DNA of 64,000 nt, from assembly GCA_963712995.1 (NCBI GenBank), contig CAVQKH010000019.1, positions 1 through 64,000 of the forward strand, given 5' to 3'. This document shows positions 8,713-16,763 of this stretch, piece after piece. Under the pieces are notes generated by a model. It did not search any database, was not told where the DNA came from, and worked only from the letters and a program-made list of their open reading frames with translations. The DNA comes from GCA-003244245 sp963712995. Lineage in GTDB: Bacteria > Actinomycetota > Actinomycetes > Mycobacteriales > Pseudonocardiaceae. The translations under genes and the position numbers were made by a program. Position 1 is the first letter of the stretch. Each line of letters starts with the position of its first letter.

Positions 8713-9537
8713 ATGGGCACCATCACCACCACCGACGGCACGGAGATCTACTACAAGGACTGGGGCTCGGGTCAGCCGATCGTGTTCAGTCACGGCTGGC
8801 CGCTGTCAGCTGACGACTGGGACACCCAGATGTTGTTCTTCCTGCAACACGGCTATCGGGTCATCGCCCATGACCGGCGTGGCCACGGACGGTCTAGTCA
8901 AACCAGTGACGGCCACGATATGGACCACTACGCCGACGACCTCGCGGCGTTGACAGCGCATCTGGATCTGACGGACGCCGTTCATGTGGGTCATTCGACC
9001 GGCGGCGGCGAAGTGGTCCACTACCTGGCCCGACATGGCGAAAACCGAGTGGCCAAGGCCGCGATCATCAGCGCAGTACCGCCGCTGATGGTCCAGACCG
9101 AGACCAATCCGGGCGGTCTTCCCAAAGTGGTCTTCGATGGGTTTCAGGCGCAACTCGCGGCCAATCGATCACGGTTTTATCGCGACGTGGCTGCGGGGCC
9201 CTTTTACGGTTTCAACCGGCCGGGCGTGGAATCCTCGGAGGCCATCATCCAAAACTGGTGGCGCCAAGGCATGATGGGTGGCGCAAAAGCCCACTACGAC
9301 GGCATCGTCGCCTTCTCCCAAACCGATTTCACCGAAGACTTGAAGAAGATCACCGTGCCGGTCCTGGTGATGCACGGCGACGACGACCAGATCGTGCCCT
9401 ACGCAAACTCCGCACCCTTATCGGCGAAGCTTCTGCAGAACGCGACATTGAAGACATACGAAGGCTTCCCGCACGGCATGCCCACCACGCAAGCGGAGAC
9501 GATCAACGCCGATCTACTGGCGTTCATAAGAGCGTGA
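8713..9537 (+). CDS. Alpha/beta hydrolase, non-haem haloperoxidase (bromoperoxidase) type
   Basis: A 274-residue protein starting at ATG 8713 after GAAGGA. The nucleophile elbow is GHSTGG (Ser95), the acid is in MHGDDDQIVP (around Asp224) and the base is in GFPHGM (His254), the order found in cofactor-free chloro/bromoperoxidases and related esterases. The oxyanion region is FSHGWPLSADDW. These enzymes hydrolyse esters and, with acetate and peroxide, form peracids. It is cytoplasmic, monocistronic and intact, unlike its flanks. Confidence 0.88.
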   Translation: MGTITTTDGTEIYYKDWGSGQPIVFSHGWPLSADDWDTQMLFFLQHGYRVIAHDRRGHGRSSQTSDGHDMDHYADDLAALTAHLDLTDAVHVGHSTGGGEVVHYLARHGENRVAKAAIISAVPPLMVQTETNPGGLPKVVFDGFQAQLAANRSRFYRDVAAGPFYGFNRPGVESSEAIIQNWWRQGMMGGAKAHYDGIVAFSQTDFTEDLKKITVPVLVMHGDDDQIVPYANSAPLSAKLLQNATLKTYEGFPHGMPTTQAETINADLLAFIRA

Positions 9538-9614
9538 CCTCGAGAGCCGTGGCGCCGGCCAAGGGGGAGCACCCTCGCTCGACGGACTGATTCAGCGAGG
9601 CGGGCAACGCTACT

Positions 9615-9900
9615 TTGAGCGCGGTCTACCCTGTTGGCTGGCTGCAGTTGCTTGCTCGCAGCGCCGCCGTCAAGGACGTGGAGATTCTGGTCCTGCACCA
9701 TGAAGTCACGGTGCTGCGCCGTCAGATCAGCCGACTGCGGCCCGGCTGGCCGGAGCGGGCGATCCTGTCCGCCCTGGCCAGCCTGCTTCCCGCCACCTAC
9801 GTCGCCATCGGATCGTCACCCCGATGACGTTGCTGGCCTGGCACCGTCGCCTGATCACCAGAAAATGGACCTATCCCAACCAGTCGCACACCAAGCCGGA
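9615..9900 (+). pseudogene. IS3-like/integrase-core transposase N-terminal remnant (copy 1)
   Basis: LLARSAAVKDVEILVLHHEV and TVLRRQISRLRPGWPERAIL are the N-terminal helices of a common actinobacterial integrase-core transposase. After a frameshift near 9805 the other frame gives VTPMTLLAWHRRLITRKWTY. The DDE core is missing. Confidence 0.6.
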
Positions 9901-10042
9901 CACCGGGGCAGCGGAGTCAACCTGGCGTGCGGCACCTGACCATGCGTGGCATCGGCTTCGTTGATGAGGTGAACGGCGCCAACGTTGGTTACGTCGTAGA
10001 TGCCTGTGGGTGCCCGATATTCGGCCGCGACGCTGACCTGGG

Positions 10043-10237
10043 GTGATGCCAGTCCGGTTCGGTTCGGCAGGATCCGTGTCCGTGACGTTGCGCCTGGTGC
10101 ACCTGATCTTCTGTCAGCTCAGCGCCTGGATAGCGCTACTCATGCGATCGGCGGCATCCAAGAACGCGGAGAGCCTGGCGCTACGCCACCAGGTGAACCT
10201 CTTGCGTCGGCAAGTCGCACACCTCGGCTCACCGTGA
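10043..10237 (+). pseudogene. IS3-like transposase N-terminal remnant (copy 2)
   Basis: SVTLRLVHLIFCQLSAWIAL, then SAASKNAESLALRHQVNLLR, is the same N-terminal motif as the remnant at 9.6 kb but diverged, so it comes from a second related element rather than a fresh duplication. It stops after about 60 codons, just before the GMC oxidoreductase gene on the opposite strand. Confidence 0.6.
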
Positions 10238-10323
10238 TCTTCGCAAACCTCACCCGCACCATCTGATCGAGGCAGCACAGCGGAAAATCCTGTCTGTTTC
10301 CCGCCTACGCAACAGAGCCGCGA

Positions 10324-11829
10324 TCACCGGCCGATCAGGGTCGCCGCTCGCTCGGCGATGGCGTATACCGTGGCGTTGGTGTTGCCGGAGACGATCGAGG
10401 GCATGATCGAACCGTCGGCGATCCGGAGCCCGCTGATGCCGTGCACCCGCAGTTCGGGATCCACCACCGACATCCCGTTGGTTCCCATCTGGCAGGTACC
10501 TACCGGATGGAAGTAGGACTGCATAGTCCTGTCCGCGTGGTGCCGCAGTGCCTCGTCGGTGTCCGTGCCGGGACCGGGCAGTGCTTCCTCGGCCCGCCAC
10601 GGCGCCAGGGCCTTCGCCCGCCCGATCTCCCGGGCGATCTTGAGGCCCGTCACCATGGCCTCGACATCACGGGAGTCGCTCAGGTAGCGCGGGTCGACCA
10701 CGGGAGCCGCGTCCGGGCTGCCGCTGGCCAGCCGGACCGTCCCGCGGCTGAAGGGTTGCATCAGCGCGGGCGCGATCGTGTACCCCGACTCCGGTCCGCC
10801 CTCGGAAGGCGGAACCAGGGGGATGTCAACGAAGAGGATCTGCAGGTCGGGGTAGCCGAGATCCGGGTCACTGCGCAGCAGGCCCAACGCCTCACCGTGA
10901 TTGTTCGCCGCCGCAGTCACCGGTTGGGCTGGGCGGTAGATGATGAAGGCGTACGGGTGGTCGTGCAGATTCTCTCCGACGCCCGGCAGCTCCGCGACCA
11001 CCTCGATGCCGTGCGGGCGAAGGGCGGAAGCCGAGCCGATCCCGGAAAGCATCAGCAACTTTGGCGTGCCGATGGCGCCCGCGGTCAACACGACCTCACC
11101 GGCGGCTCCGGCCCGGATCAGCTCGCCGCCCACGCTGTATTCGACGCCGATGCACCGCCGACGGTCGATAAGCAGGCGATGGGCGAGCGCTTCGGTCACG
11201 ACACCGAGATTGCCGCGCTGCATGGCCGGCCTTAGATACGCGGTGAGGGAACTCTGGCGCCTGCCCGCCACGATGTTCAGATCGGTCCACCCGAAGCCCT
11301 CCTCGAGTCCGCCGCTGATGTCGTCCGCGCGGCGATACCCGACTTCCTCCGCGGCATCCAGGCACGCGGCCAGCACGGGATTGGGCGGGTTCGCCGGACC
11401 GACGACAAGCGGCCCGTCCGTCCCGCGCAGCGCGGGATCACGCCCCTTCGCGGTCTCCGTGCGCCGGAAGAACGGGAGCAGGTTGTCGAACCCCCATCCC
11501 TCAGCGCCCTCTTTGACCCACCGGTCATAACTCGACCGATGGCCCCGTATGAACACCATCGCGTTGATCGCTGAGCCACCGCCCAGCACCCGGCCGCGGG
11601 CCACCGGAACCGGCCTTCCGGCGGCGGTCTGGCCGAGCGCGACGTCACCCCAGTTCGCCGGAGACTGCAGAAGAGTCGGCCACGCCGGAGGGGTCTCCGC
11701 GCCGACAGGCGACGTCGCCGCTCCCGCCTCCAGCAAGAGCACTGACACCTCTGGATTCTCGGAGAGCCGCGCGGCCAGTACGCACCCCGCCGTCCCGCCT
11801 CCCACGATCACGAAATCGTAGCTTTCCAT
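10324..11829 (-). CDS. GMC-family FAD oxidoreductase (choline dehydrogenase-like)
   Basis: A 501-residue protein from ATG 11829 (GGAGA 7 nt upstream). The N-terminal FAD motif is DFVIVGGGTAGCVLAARLSE; GMC signature 1 is near GRVLGGGSAINAMVFIRG; signature 2 is near GAIGTPKLLMLSGIG. The C-terminal catalytic His/Asn region is FHPVGTCQMG...SGNTNATV. Family members oxidise primary alcohols of choline, PEG, glucose or alkanols. The substrate cannot be told from sequence and no partner gene is adjacent. The downstream end faces transposase debris. Confidence 0.88.
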   Translation of the reverse strand: MESYDFVIVGGGTAGCVLAARLSENPEVSVLLLEAGAATSPVGAETPPAWPTLLQSPANWGDVALGQTAAGRPVPVARGRVLGGGSAINAMVFIRGHRSSYDRWVKEGAEGWGFDNLLPFFRRTETAKGRDPALRGTDGPLVVGPANPPNPVLAACLDAAEEVGYRRADDISGGLEEGFGWTDLNIVAGRRQSSLTAYLRPAMQRGNLGVVTEALAHRLLIDRRRCIGVEYSVGGELIRAGAAGEVVLTAGAIGTPKLLMLSGIGSASALRPHGIEVVAELPGVGENLHDHPYAFIIYRPAQPVTAAANNHGEALGLLRSDPDLGYPDLQILFVDIPLVPPSEGGPESGYTIAPALMQPFSRGTVRLASGSPDAAPVVDPRYLSDSRDVEAMVTGLKIAREIGRAKALAPWRAEEALPGPGTDTDEALRHHADRTMQSYFHPVGTCQMGTNGMSVVDPELRVHGISGLRIADGSIMPSIVSGNTNATVYAIAERAATLIGR

Positions 11830-12189
11830 TCAGATGTCTCCGTTCACATTTCCAAGCGTCTGCTCCCTCGGCCAAGCCGCGCCGCTACGAACACTCCCCC
11901 AGGCCGACACCACCGATACCAAGATCATCCGATGTGATCGACTCGGTGGCATCATCCACGAATTCATGCACGTCGCGTAGGACGGCAGGGTTTCGGGCAC
12001 CCCCAGGCTGATACACGAACATGCCTGGGTCACGTGAGTTGGACGACCCGATCGGTACCCGCCGAGCGGGGCCGAACTCAGGCGCAGACCGCGGCGCCCG
12101 GTCTTCCTCGATCCTCGGCAGCTGGCGAGTAACGCTGAGACCCACCTCGGCGACGACCCGACTGAGAGATCCACTGTCGAAGGTTGGTC
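11830..12189. other. Intergenic, divergent promoter region
   Basis: About 360 bases between two divergent genes. No reading frame here has a recognisable product. It presumably holds both promoters. Confidence 0.4.
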
Positions 12190-12810
12190 ATGTCGTTCTC
12201 TCTGCGTACAAGTATCGGGGTGGGTCCCCTCCGCGTGAGCATGTCACGCTCGGGGCTCGGTGCATCAGTCGGCGTTCCCGGATTTCGGCTCGGCGCCGGA
12301 CCTCGCGGCACATACGTCTCGCTCGGCGGAGGTCTGATCTCCTATCGCGCCACTGTCCGGTCCCCTCGGGGAAGTTCAGCTGCGCGGACAACACAGGTGG
12401 TCCGCTCAAGCGCCCCGATGTCCGGGTCGAGCGACCTCGTCGCCCAACTCAACGACGCGGCGCGGTCCGCGCTGTTGTGGCCGTGGTGTCTGGCGTTCAC
12501 CATCACGCTGATGTTCCTGTGGCCTCTGCTGTTCCTCGCCGGGGCACCTCTCACGTTGTGGGTGTTCTGGAAGGACCGGGTCCGGCGGACGGTCGTGGCG
12601 TTCTACGACGTGCACGGAGCGGAGGAGGCGCGGCGTTTTCAGCAACAGTACGTCAACGTCAGTGGCGGCCCCGATCGTCGATTCACCAACAATCGGCAGC
12701 TTCCCATCCTCCAGTACGGACGTCTAACACTCTTCGGTAAGGGCGGGTACAGCGCAACGTTCGACTTCTCCAATCCAAGGAGGCTTTCGCATAAGCCTCT
12801 GGACCTTTAG
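12190..12810 (+). CDS. DUF4236 domain protein with two membrane segments
   Basis: A 206-residue protein from ATG 12190. Residues 1-55 are the DUF4236 module (SFSLRTSIGVGPLRVSMSRS, then GLGASVGVPGFRLGAGPRGTY). A linker and a hydrophobic hairpin follow at about residues 95-130 (LLWPWCLAFTITLMFLWPLL, FLAGAPLTLWVFW). The C-terminus is polar with no known motif. The domain's function is unknown. It is probably a membrane-anchored protein. It lies between the GMC gene and the TA remnant and is apparently intact. Confidence 0.75.
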   Translation: MSFSLRTSIGVGPLRVSMSRSGLGASVGVPGFRLGAGPRGTYVSLGGGLISYRATVRSPRGSSAARTTQVVRSSAPMSGSSDLVAQLNDAARSALLWPWCLAFTITLMFLWPLLFLAGAPLTLWVFWKDRVRRTVVAFYDVHGAEEARRFQQQYVNVSGGPDRRFTNNRQLPILQYGRLTLFGKGGYSATFDFSNPRRLSHKPLDL

Positions 12811-12881
12811 CTGACATCTGGGTGATGGAGCAAGCTCGCCCTAAGCCGGTGGTGGACCAAAGTTGGCGCGAGCTGGATCCA

Positions 12882-13174
12882 TCAGGTAATCGCCACTTTG
12901 GATTTGTTACCCTCGGTCAGACCGCGCCGGTTTCGAGCCGACACTTGGACGGTGAGGTCGGCATCTAAGGCGTGGGCGATCCGTCCTGGACCGCTCGAAG
13001 CCCCGGCCTCGAAGGCGACACGAGTGCAGCCTGACTCCACCCGTGTGAGATGCGAAGTTCTCGGACAGCAGCACCAAGCTCGAACGCCAACCGGGCTGCC
13101 TCGTACGCATCGGCCGCACCTGGCTCTGCTAGCCAGCGCTCACGAATCCCAGCCCAAGACTCACGCTCGGCCAT
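12882..13174 (-). pseudogene. XRE-type antitoxin (HigA-like), internally deleted
   Basis: It starts at ATG 13174 with GGAGG upstream: MAERESWAGIRERWL, then AAVRELRISHGWSQAAL, the start of an HTH. A deletion with frame change follows. A second frame resumes FEAGAS and IAHALDADLTVQVSARNR, the typical end of HigA-like antitoxins, to a TGA at 12882. The recognition helix is missing. It overlaps the toxin remnant upstream as in HigBA operons. Confidence 0.6.
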
Positions 13175-13330
13175 CGTTTCCCTCCTCAGCCCTGCGCTCC
13201 TCGGCGATACATCGAGCCAGCGCCCTGCGGGCCCGCTCAACCTCCCGGTCCTCACGCATCCGCGACTTCGTGAACACCGTCAGCAACACGATCCGGCGCC
13301 CCGTCGCTACGACTTGGGGTGACACGTGAC
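13161..13330 (-). pseudogene. RelE/HigB-type toxin, C-terminal remnant
   Basis: The frame gives GRRIVLLTVFTKSRMREDRE followed by VERARRALARCIAEE, the standard C-terminus of phage-type RelE/HigB toxins. The N-terminal ~60 residues are replaced by unrelated sequence, so the toxin is dead. Its gene overlaps the broken antitoxin. Confidence 0.6.
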
Positions 13331-13382
13331 AACGCTTCCTGCTACGGAGATGCTGAGCGCGAGCCGCGTGGTTAGCGTGCAC

Positions 13383-13398
13383 GTCCCCCCTCGGACAC
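13383..13398 (+). repeat. Right 16-bp direct repeat GTCCCCCCTCGGACAC
   Basis: The second copy of the sequence at 3229-3244, same orientation. Unlike the left copy it lacks the T-loop, so only the core is shared, as expected for a crossover site. Confidence 0.5.
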
Positions 13399-13399
13399 G

Positions 13400-13633
13400 A
13401 TCCATCGGCGACAAGGGGATGGTCTTCGCGACCCTGTCGATCGCTGCCCTGTCGGTGGGCGGGCGCTCACGTTCGAGACCCCGATGATGTTCTCGATCAG
13501 TTTTATGCTGACGTTCCGGTAGCCCATCGGATCGGATATGCCATCCAGCGAGTTCCCAGCGCGTGGGGCTGGTGGCAGCCAATGTGCTACCGCTGCTTGC
13601 CGACGGGTCTGTATCTTGAATCGTCTGCGATCG
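13400..13633 (-). other. Unresolved remnant, possibly a tyrosine-integrase tail
   Basis: Minus-strand frames contain GISDPMGYRNVSIKL. This resembles the box around the second catalytic His of tyrosine integrases (ISD-LGH-NVS-T) with the His replaced and the following Tyr region out of frame. The match is weak. It lies next to the right direct repeat, where an integrase remnant would be expected. Confidence 0.25.
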
Positions 13634-15115
13634 TCACCCATCCGCGGCGGGGCCGGTGCCCGGACCTGCGTCGTTGTTGACGATGGCGAGCATGGTCGTT
13701 TTGGGGTTCTGGGCTAGGCCCTGGATGAAGCCGTGGTGGTAGGCCTGGCAGGCCTTGCGGGCCGCCCATCGCCGCAGGGGAGGCACGCTCAGAAGAGTTG
13801 GCACCTCGAAGACGCCTGGTCCCAGACAGTCCAGTCGCCGGGAGACTTCGGCCCCGAGGCGCAGCGTCTCCTCAACCGCCATACCCACGGTCGTTCCGGT
13901 GTTGCCGACGATGGGAGAGCTCCACAACGTCTCGGCATCCCTCGCCCGCCAGTTCTGTGGAGGGTTGTCGGCTGACGGGGTCGGGATCCGGGTCTCGGCT
14001 CGGTATGCGTCGTGGGGGGCACCGGTGGTTGACCGGACCATTCGGTAAAGGGCCTCCCCGTGTAGACGGCTGCCGGATAATCCAAGCCGGTAGGCGACCT
14101 CGACGTCGTCGATGCCCGCGCGGACGGCGCCGACTGCGAGCTCTTTGCCGACGCCCTGCTCCAGGAGGCCGTCGCCGAAGAGGACGCCACCTTCCTGGAG
14201 GGTGAGGCCGTGACTGTTGTCCCAGTCGTGAAACACCCTGGCCAGTAGGTCGCCCAGGGTGATGGGCGGAAACCCTCTCGTGCGGGCCTTGACCGCCGCA
14301 TGGGCGCGGTTGTAAAGAAAGCCATCAGGGAGAATTCTCGCCGGTCGGGTGAGTTCTCGTAGCGCCGCGGCGGTGTCGACGGCGACTTTGCGTTGCAGGC
14401 TCTGCCAGAACTGTGGGTAGCGGTGATGCCAGAAATGGCGGATGGCCGTGACCGGAGTCCGCAGGTGCCCCGCCGCGAAGGCATCGGTGAGGTAATGCTG
14501 GGCTGCTGCCTCCCTGGCCATCGCCCGGGACTCGTCATCCCGGCAACGGCCCAGGCGGCAGGCCTCGTCCAGGGCCACCTCGTGGAGGCGGCGATAGGCG
14601 AGGACTGCTGAGACGAATCGGGTGGGTTGTGGGCCGGTGTGGTCGTGAGCGGTGTCGGGTCGGCCGGGAGCGGCGAAGTGGTCGCCGTTCGCGGTGGCCA
14701 ACGCCAAGAAGCGGTCCCGGACCCGCCTTTCGACCGTGGTAGCCGCCGCGGTAGCGGTGAACCGGAAGTGGCTGAACTGCCCTCCGGGCTCGAAGCGGGC
14801 GTCAACGAAGGCCCCGTCCACCGCCATCACCTTGAGGGCGCAGATTATCTCGTCCTGGGTACCGGGCTCGGTTCCCCGCTGGCCGGGGATGGCCGTTAAC
14901 CGGAACAAGTCGTCGGATGTGAGGTCTTCGGGTTCGACCTGGGTGTGCTCAACGCCGTGGGTCCCAGGGTGGTGGCTGGTGAAGAAGTCACCGCTCAAGG
15001 CGATTACGTCGCCGTAGCTGAGGACAAGACGCTCCTCGGCGCAGTCGCCGCCGAGTTGGACGAGCGCGCCTGCTGTGGCGGCCTCGCCCAGGGCGCGATG
15101 CTCTTGGGACTTCAT
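13634..15115 (-). CDS. Zinc-dependent phospholipase C / S1-P1-like protein
   Basis: A 493-residue protein from ATG 15115, chosen because it overlaps the stop of a 54-residue upstream gene as ATGA; the frame is open further upstream but reads as proline-rich noise across a hairpin. The N-terminus has KSQEHRALGEAA and VLSYGDVIALSGDFF. The centre has REAAAQHYLTDAFAAGHLRT and IRHFWHHRYPQFW, the His/Asp-rich helices that bind zinc in the phospholipase C/S1-P1 nuclease fold. No signal peptide is seen. Lipid or phosphate-ester hydrolysis is inferred. Confidence 0.55.
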   Translation of the reverse strand: MKSQEHRALGEAATAGALVQLGGDCAEERLVLSYGDVIALSGDFFTSHHPGTHGVEHTQVEPEDLTSDDLFRLTAIPGQRGTEPGTQDEIICALKVMAVDGAFVDARFEPGGQFSHFRFTATAAATTVERRVRDRFLALATANGDHFAAPGRPDTAHDHTGPQPTRFVSAVLAYRRLHEVALDEACRLGRCRDDESRAMAREAAAQHYLTDAFAAGHLRTPVTAIRHFWHHRYPQFWQSLQRKVAVDTAAALRELTRPARILPDGFLYNRAHAAVKARTRGFPPITLGDLLARVFHDWDNSHGLTLQEGGVLFGDGLLEQGVGKELAVGAVRAGIDDVEVAYRLGLSGSRLHGEALYRMVRSTTGAPHDAYRAETRIPTPSADNPPQNWRARDAETLWSSPIVGNTGTTVGMAVEETLRLGAEVSRRLDCLGPGVFEVPTLLSVPPLRRWAARKACQAYHHGFIQGLAQNPKTTMLAIVNNDAGPGTGPAADG

Positions 15116-15276
15116 CTGGGCGCTGGCCGGGTCACTGGCGTGACCAGCAGATCGGCCACTGCCCGCTCCGCGGCCGGCAGGTCCACCTGGAGTCCGGAGA
15201 GGACTACGCGAAGGCTGCGGCGGCGCGCGGGTGCTGGTCGCTCGGGAAGCGATCCCGTTGACTCGAGGATGCTCAT
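15112..15276 (-). CDS. 54-residue leader gene coupled to the PLC-like gene
   Basis: ATG 15276 is preceded by GAAGGA at a good distance. The product is MSILESTGSLPERPAPARRR followed by a short helix (LQVDLPAAERAVADLLV), ending PAPR. The stop overlaps the next ATG (ATGA), a common arrangement for co-translated partners. I do not recognise it; it may be a small subunit or immunity/chaperone-like protein for the downstream enzyme. Confidence 0.5.
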   Translation of the reverse strand: MSILESTGSLPERPAPARRRSLRVVLSGLQVDLPAAERAVADLLVTPVTRPAPR

Positions 15277-15304
15277 CAAGCTGGTCCTTCGTGGGGGTCT
15301 GGGA

Positions 15305-15345
15305 CTGGAGGGCTGGGGGCAGCGTCGGTGCCCCCAGCCCTCCAG
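15305..15345. terminator. Strong 17-bp perfect hairpin
   Basis: Arms CTGGAGGGCTGGGGGCA and its exact complement flank a 7-base loop (gcgtcgg). It stands between the stop of the DoxX gene (15406) and the 54-residue gene, so it most likely ends DoxX transcription. No T-run follows. Confidence 0.65.
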
Positions 15346-15405
15346 GGGTCTGCGTTCGCAGTGGGGGCAAGGACCGCAGACGGGTCACGGCGCGATCACG
15401 CTGTT

Positions 15406-15840
15406 CTAAGGCGTGCGCCAGCCGGGTGCGTAGCGGGTGGCCAGCCGGGCCAGCGCTACCGCACCGACGAACAACCCGAAATCACGCAGCGCGATGTCGA
15501 AGAAACCCGGGAAGGTCAGCAGGTTGACGATGATCCCGGCCAGCCATGCGGTCACCAGCCAGGCACCGAACCGCGGCGCCACCGCGACCGCGATCCCGGC
15601 CACGATCTCGATCACGCCTACGGCGTACATCGCCTGTTGCGCGGTACCGGGCACGATGCCATCGATCCACGGCGCCAGGTAGCCCGGCCAGCGCACCAGA
15701 AGGTTGGCGAACTTGTCGAGCCCGAACAGGATCGGAGCCACGGTGAACACCGTGCGCAGCAGCAGGAAAGCCTGATACGCCGGGTCGGACCGGGCTGCCG
15801 GCCGGGCGATGCTCGATGGCGACACATCAGCGGTGGTCAT
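15406..15840 (-). CDS. DoxX-like membrane protein
   Basis: A 144-residue protein from ATG 15840 with AGAAGGAGG upstream. Four hydrophobic segments are visible: FLLLRTVFTVAPILFGLDKF, MYAVGVIEIVAGIAVAVA, FGAWLVTAWLAGIIVNLLTF and LFVGAVALARLA. This matches the DoxX/MauE-like four-helix family linked to redox or thiosulfate metabolism, though the function of most members is unproven. A perfect palindrome 19 bases upstream suggests repression by a MarR/TetR-type regulator. Confidence 0.8.
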   Translation of the reverse strand: MTTADVSPSSIARPAARSDPAYQAFLLLRTVFTVAPILFGLDKFANLLVRWPGYLAPWIDGIVPGTAQQAMYAVGVIEIVAGIAVAVAPRFGAWLVTAWLAGIIVNLLTFPGFFDIALRDFGLFVGAVALARLATRYAPGWRTP

Positions 15841-15858
15841 GAGAACCTCCTTCTAAAG

Positions 15859-15875
15859 ATGATAAAAACTATCAT
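15859..15875. promoter_or_regulatory. Operator-like palindrome ATGATA-AAAAC-TATCAT
   Basis: Perfect 6-base arms with a 5-base spacer, AT-rich against a GC-rich background, lie directly upstream of the DoxX gene ribosome-binding site. They probably overlap its promoter. The regulator gene is not adjacent. Confidence 0.6.
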
Positions 15876-16160
15876 TAGAAGCTAGCCGTCTCGGTATGTT
15901 TAGTCAAGAGTGATTAGTTTTAGAATACCCTCACTTGACCTGATGATCGTCATGAGCCCACACCGAGCGGCACCACACCACGGCCAGTACTGACGCTGCC
16001 GCGTCCAGCCGAAGGCAGGGAGGTGGACACCGATGCCGCGGACACCGAGACTGACCAGTCTTCCCCTGGGCCGCGGCTGGCTAGTGTGCCGCTCAGCCTG
16101 CACATCAGTGCTCATCCGCCTATCCTGCTGGGAGGCTAGCCGCTGCAAGGAGCGTTGGAG

Positions 16161-16625
16161 ATGGCCGAGACCACCGCGCGGGACCACGCGAAACGGGCAC
16201 TGACCGAGGAACTCGAGGTTCTCCGGAGCCGGCAGCGTGAGCTGGCCGGAAGCCTCGAAAGCGACGACTTCCCCGGCGACCGCGCTGATCAGGCGGATGC
16301 GATCGAGCGGTTGTCCGAGCTCGAGTCGATCGGGCGGCGGATCGGCGAGGTCACGTGGCTACTCGCGAGCCGCACCGAGCCGGACGGTGAGACCCCACCA
16401 GATCAGGTAGGGCTCGGGAGCATCGTGACCCTTCGCCATGCCGACGGGACGACTGAGGTCCTGCGGGTCGGCACCGTCGTCGAAGACGACGGGAAGGTCG
16501 TGACGCCGGATAGCCCACTCGGGCGCGCGTTGCTCGGCGGGTCGGCCGGGCAGGACATCAGCTGGCTCACCCCGGCTGGCCCAAGCGAGGCGAGGGTAGT
16601 GCAGGTATCGCAGGCCCCAGCGTGA
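16161..16625 (+). CDS. GreA/GreB-family elongation-factor-like protein
   Basis: A 154-residue protein from ATG 16161 (AAGGAG 8 nt upstream; TTG 16155 is too close to it). Residues 1-75 are charged and helical like the Gre coiled coil. The C-terminal domain (VGLGSIVTLRHADGTTEVLR ... VTPDSPLGRALLGGSAGQDI) matches the FKBP-like Gre domain that binds RNA polymerase. It lacks the usual acidic DxxE tip in an obvious place, so it may act as a Gre-like regulator, such as an anti-cleavage factor, rather than GreA. Confidence 0.75.
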   Translation: MAETTARDHAKRALTEELEVLRSRQRELAGSLESDDFPGDRADQADAIERLSELESIGRRIGEVTWLLASRTEPDGETPPDQVGLGSIVTLRHADGTTEVLRVGTVVEDDGKVVTPDSPLGRALLGGSAGQDISWLTPAGPSEARVVQVSQAPA

Positions 16626-16763
16626 TGACGGCCCGCGGGTGCGGGTACCCGACCTATGGCAGGCCGATCAGTGCCTCGCCCATTTCCAGCTTCGCTGAGA
16701 ATAGCCGAATAATTGCACCATAAATCACCAAATAACTGGGACTCGCCGCATTTCTGGCCAGCC

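Noticed and set aside
15116..15388. N-terminal extension of the PLC-like protein
   Set aside because: It would cross a 17-bp hairpin and overlap a better small gene; its product is low complexity.
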